From an archaeon (lineage in GTDB: Archaea > Nanobdellota > Nanobdellia > Pacearchaeales > UBA284), in contig JAUWNL010000005.1 in assembly GCA_030612665.1 (NCBI GenBank), positions 1-41,061 on the forward strand: 41,061 nt of DNA, read 5' to 3'. The notes below the pieces were generated by a model. It was not told the DNA's origin, did not search any database, and saw nothing but the letters and a program-made list of their open reading frames with translations. Shown here one piece after another: positions 40,801-41,061 of the stretch; positions within the stretch are counted from its first letter, which is position 1, and each line of letters begins with the position of its first letter. Position numbers and translations under genes: made by a program.

Positions 40801-41061
40801 GGTCCTGGAAATAATGGAGCACCAATTGGATTGAATATTGGAAGTAGAAGTGGAGGAGACGGTAATTATTTTAACGGAACTATAGATGAATTAAAAATTT
40901 ACAATCGAGCCCTTAGCGTCGAAGAAATAAATGCATCATACAATGCAGGAACATATCGACTTGAACACAATTTCACAGCAATTTCAGATGGTTCAACAAT
41001 AAATTATACTGCTTATGTTGTTGATAAAGGAGGACATTTGAATAGAACTGATTTATGGCAG
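34837..41061 (+). CDS. giant secreted LamG surface protein interrupted by an intein (3' partial)
   Basis: Absent from the ORF track because it has no stop before the window ends: I read 2075 open codons from ATG 34837. Layout by residue: signal peptide (about 1-28, IFLLAVIAVLFMLFLVTA); four Cys motifs of the form CxNDxDCxDxNxxTxDxC (about 60-185); a beta-region; a Hint domain 317-993; a short Asn/Ser linker; LamG 1 (about 1119-1328); a beta-helix segment (about 1332-1465) like the 14503 protein; LamG 2 (about 1515-1724); LamG 3 (about 1827-2038). LamG domains usually bind glycans or proteins. Many N-glycosylation sites. ATGA-coupled to the AlbA_2 gene. Two vapBC operons lie antisense within the Hint region. 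Confidence 0.9.
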   Translation, partial: MIKTKRGEIKRIFLLAVIAVLFMLFLVTASDVTNETQETEKIIFNETRTFEIRHDPNLECLNDSDCNDDDNLTLDFCIEGNCSYIEIECLDNIDCNDSNMSTEDFCIDYFCFFNQTNQTQPVYECINDSDCDDQNHLTFDYCRDNNCSYVKVQCINDTDCDDNNQSTQDFCIDNFCVFIFNQTNITEPEILLLEQGEAEINKPVKWKAKIKAQNISHAKTILPFDSTTILEQELEEENNTFYFEYETPIITIEEQEINEVKEKDKSIGLTGDVISQQITQEKTIKKVTIRSNFSGHYHNVKAMTTINLNSQDQDIECYDDKTEIMTSKGWEYFSEFNNENNKNNVKVLTLNQETGKQGWQLPTAKQVYDYDGEMYNIELEDGSALVVSPKHKVYSSELTSEGVVNSITSLVLNTSTLDCFLNNLSLLQIGQFSFSANAKKSTSFKNSFLSLLEKHLDKDSASLRYLAYCSTGIKSTNKISCSLNEENSCLEIPDFISISDSYFLISLKESSGEISLCLVNKSLVNESFQKYVNNTLLSITNNIYNKPFFFNSANLPFFAFLPNSTDHLINSCSSLDSSFFNICSRQTNFLTFDSTANRINPDQLTSGNIFICSLTCPGTDNVILTILPPNCLDYVKKHNYVEVFKSFDLDNSEDLSDFNLVSITEVYDEDCSEHRFMLGLMRKIGIYEENQISSDFLKSDVENTLTADCCLNASSFDQIAQPNFNASANTGMSLSCGANCLAFDSNVLYLSEEKLDTYFSNSLIADLICSAFNLEYFNKSDLLSLSSCRLYAAVDNSKPSNPEFIIINLTGLSLKKDTNTLVSTTNSIYHPSALCLFQTRSLSLSPSLRQSSSVSSECSNILSNFLSNKALLTFSDKNFLTDSDQFISGKESNLCFSSSGTDNVKFGILIPPHNLVYPVKDVQLFKSFDLTPISEVYADIILGKDIYFLNQDNQPIKVKSITKQPYKGKIYDVDVPNDIILVKRNNLIVWSGNSNPDSSTNNNTNNSSYNYPYETQQDQIKVYHLINQSNQTRIDITNNPVYNLTISEVEASNVSASNETNPLNNTNNTYQTYKISWIVPELSEQVFEITGGQGGPSILDALPDNQSDELWLNMTGNVLLFHFDNDSAVGENSSVVKDFSGNGNNGSVTGAVFTSSGKVNGSYDFDGGIDSISVNYDTSLNMSESFTISAWIYPKSPHNASLGGIWYDYYNSWQNRLVVYDNGELRAQVRIGGADVAVTKPGAITNDVWNHVVLRYNSTSLTLHVDGVEIANTTTSGVVSYSTNSRFIGRGETGANMRYFNGSIDDLAIFNRSLSANEVLQLYQAGLGKRGLSTCGDLEADSSYILVDNVAGDTTCFNITGDNIVLDGNGYTINYSDTGTGYGINNSGGFDNITVKNCKMEQIGTSANSYGVYYNGGMNGTISNNTGNSSFFSSDLKSILIGQSGENNFTNCTINSAITFVSASTGSLNIHHYLDAQVNYTNSTGIQDADVLAYDVNNTLYFNESTGKGGTQSGLVSWWEFEDASGTNADDSIGSNDGTLEGAVNWTKGKLAGGLEFDGIGDAVNVPSSIDLKGTGTISMWISPKFRASNYLIEHYNTAADDRVGFVWEISSNNLGAFLQDDGVYAYTWNGFVVSTSGWTLGDWHYIVFSWDNTTGGDNMFIYVDGVLGNSVEGDVDYFPDTAGSNNRIGAHVGGAVYFNGTIDEVKIYNRALSPQEVMEDYQNSRIKRQTVLEYMQNSTQKYMKTNYTINATKNNIWTRHNRRLNITTNFIDNSKLQLWLNPDITFPLVNWTAPTPDNASHINKNYIYLNTTTSDETGHYGIFDFNNSLVGWWRFEENESTVAEDMSVYKNNGTLTGFSSTEIDEDKNSGWTSAGYYGQGLRFDGVDDYVNMISPIPDLNYNKNFTITGWFNHKSTEGMIIQNNPFPSNYVIIQVKSSSLRAAYYDGASYTSKSGIVSLDTWYFFSFSVLDGVINLSINMVEQTGTSGPGNNGAPIGLNIGSRSGGDGNYFNGTIDELKIYNRALSVEEINASYNAGTYRLEHNFTAISDGSTINYTAYVVDKGGHLNRTDLWQ
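36015..36464 (-). CDS. vapC: VapC-type PIN-domain toxin 1, antisense inside the intein
   Basis: 149 residues with PIN features: VIDSNVLF (first Asp), SLREIKKYESE (conserved Glu), and LNDVDFFALALKLNCPIWSNDRLFKKQ (second acidic cluster and SND). Such RNases cut tRNA, rRNA or mRNA when free of antitoxin. The ATG follows the vapB stop directly (TAAATG), in the same frame. Antisense to host codons such that third positions face third positions. Tyr and His/Gln codons are always preceded by codons that avoid creating stops in the host frame. The C-terminal codons overlap host sequence just after Hint block B. Confidence 0.85.
   Translation of the reverse strand: MLLVIDSNVLFTYFWKDSFTRDLLTKHKLISPELSLREIKKYESEILIKSGISKQEFSSLREQLILLVDFIPVEQYAKYLRDAESLSKCFSNKDKKEFLNDVDFFALALKLNCPIWSNDRLFKKQSKVDVFNTREVIELTTPSEVNSEE
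36465..36713 (-). CDS. vapB: VapB-type antitoxin 1, antisense inside the intein
   Basis: 82 residues: an N-terminal ribbon-helix-helix-like segment (SITLSVPGQVREHMKMFPEVNWSGFIRLAVESKV) and a charged helical tail that would wrap the PIN toxin. First gene of the operon, as usual for antitoxins. A perfect Shine-Dalgarno GGAGGT (36717-36722) and a TATA box (AAAGATTTAAATA, 36764-36776) precede it. It is paralogous to 37320-37559 (VNWSxxxR versus INWSESVR). Confidence 0.82.
   Translation of the reverse strand: MVSITLSVPGQVREHMKMFPEVNWSGFIRLAVESKVKKLVWREQMLKKLESKEEQELIKWSVELGRKAKKGRFAELKKKGLL
36717..36776 (-). promoter_or_regulatory. vapBC-1 promoter, operator and RBS within intein codons
   Basis: Reading the minus strand: TATA AAAGATTTAAATA (36764-36776), palindrome ATTATGTT-tttt-AACATAAT (36734-36753), Shine-Dalgarno GGAGGT (36717-36722), then the ATG at 36713. 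The same bases encode host residues such as LPPNCLDYV and VFKSFDL on the plus strand. The palindrome position suits autorepression by the antitoxin. Confidence 0.6.
36906..37319 (-). CDS. vapC: VapC-type PIN-domain toxin 2, antisense inside the intein
   Basis: 137 residues: VVDTNVLVSFF (first Asp), NLQELRDNKSDLL (Glu), PHDKDIPVFALALKLGCAIWSNELAFKQQ (acidic cluster and SNE). Paralog of toxin 1, the shared FALALKLxCxIWSN block being the clearest match. Start codon abuts the vapB-2 stop (TGGTAAATG). Same third-on-third antisense phase to the host gene as module 1. Intact by inspection, so potentially toxic. Confidence 0.86.
   Translation of the reverse strand: MELVVDTNVLVSFFRDNPVRFIIINSGLLGLELSTAAYNLQELRDNKSDLLKYSKLKAEQIKSAINELEKYVSSFSSDKYSTFESKAKQLAPHDKDIPVFALALKLGCAIWSNELAFKQQSAVKVFSTSDLRKSLEI
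37320..37559 (-). CDS. vapB: VapB-type antitoxin 2, antisense inside the intein
   Basis: 79 residues: NLTLSVPEELKHKLDSLPEINWSESVRKFLSEKV is a ribbon-helix-helix-like DNA-binding segment, followed by a charged tail. Shine-Dalgarno GGAGGT (37566-37571) precedes the ATG by a few nt. Paralog of antitoxin 1. Expected to hold toxin 2 inactive and repress the operon. Confidence 0.84.
   Translation of the reverse strand: MPNLTLSVPEELKHKLDSLPEINWSESVRKFLSEKVKRALLLKKLDKMLEHSELTEEDCLKLGDKLKERVWKRHKAEGW
37566..37626 (-). promoter_or_regulatory. vapBC-2 promoter and RBS within intein codons
   Basis: Minus strand: TATA AAAGATTTAAATA within TATTTAAATCTTTTGATTTA (plus-strand reading, 37607-37626), which is identical over 20 nt to 36764-36783 of module 1 at an offset of 843 nt (281 codons). 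GGAGGT lies at 37566-37571. No palindrome as clear as that of module 1 is seen. In the host frame the box encodes LFKSFDL. Confidence 0.6.

Noticed and set aside
1-41061. tRNA, rRNA, CRISPR array or IS element
   Set aside because: Looking through intergenic regions on both strands I found no tRNA-like cloverleaf with a GGTTC-type T loop, no regularly spaced repeat array, and no transposase or integrase gene.

Overview
This AT-rich window reads as archaeal. It encodes aEF-2, uS7 and uS12 in str-operon order, aEF-1A, archaeal DnaG, GatD (archaeal Glu-tRNA(Gln) amidotransferase), an ATP-dependent DNA ligase and FtsZ. Promoters look archaeal too: purine-rich BRE plus TTTAAATA or TTTATAAA boxes, several placed 25-30 nt before the start codon as in leaderless mRNAs. 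Small wHTH and toxin-antitoxin genes together with very large secreted beta-helix and LamG proteins carrying Cys-rich DxDCxD motifs suggest a DPANN archaeon (Woesearchaeota or Pacearchaeota-like). That placement is inference; no rRNA is present.

Layout. 1-3657 (-): translation block rps12-rps7-EF-2 plus a small unknown gene. 3731-5198 (+): metallophosphoesterase coupled to a metallopeptidase, then a tiny lysine-tailed protein with its own strong promoter. 5282-7054 (-): DNA ligase. 7193-8440 (+): membrane-anchored M23 (LytM) peptidase. 8474-9703 (-): unknown helical protein. 9765-12117 (+): nitroreductase, unknown genes, a TPR protein and a displaced remnant of its 3' end. 12154-12761 (-): RelE-like toxin with a wHTH partner. 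12884-12984: candidate structured RNA. 13080-18492 (-): ftsZ and a 1329-residue secreted beta-helix protein built from two copies of a ~530-residue module. 18650-20596 (-): MNT/HEPN module and an orphan wHTH-MNT protein. 20800-25709 (+): gatD, two tandem lysine-rich paralogs, dnaG (apparently with an AUA start). 25815-30134 (-): wHTH gene, an ATPase flanked by perfect 80-bp direct repeats, aEF-1A, and a second wHTH gene. 30235-41061 (+): wHTH-like gene, Fic protein, MNT/HEPN module, then a secreted-protein operon that runs off the window.

The standout is the last gene (34837 to beyond 41061, open for all 2075 codons seen). It encodes a secreted Cys-motif/LamG protein interrupted by a 677-codon Hint domain (intein or intein-like). 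Where a homing endonuclease would normally sit, the DNA instead carries two complete vapBC-type toxin-antitoxin operons on the opposite strand. All four antisense genes lie in one frame relation to the host gene, and the host reading frame stays open through all of them. I read this as a selfish intein stabilised by addiction modules rather than by an endonuclease, with genuine dual-strand coding.

A second theme is accessory cassettes bounded by copies of the end of the neighbouring host gene. The ATPase sits between two copies of the aEF-1A 3' end and terminator (80/80 identical). The MNT/HEPN pair sits between two copies of the 5' end of a secreted-protein gene (about 40/42). Two unknown genes sit between two diverged copies of the TPR gene's last 25 codons. 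The second vapBC unit in the intein is bounded by in-phase repeats. No integrase or transposase is visible, so the mechanism is open.
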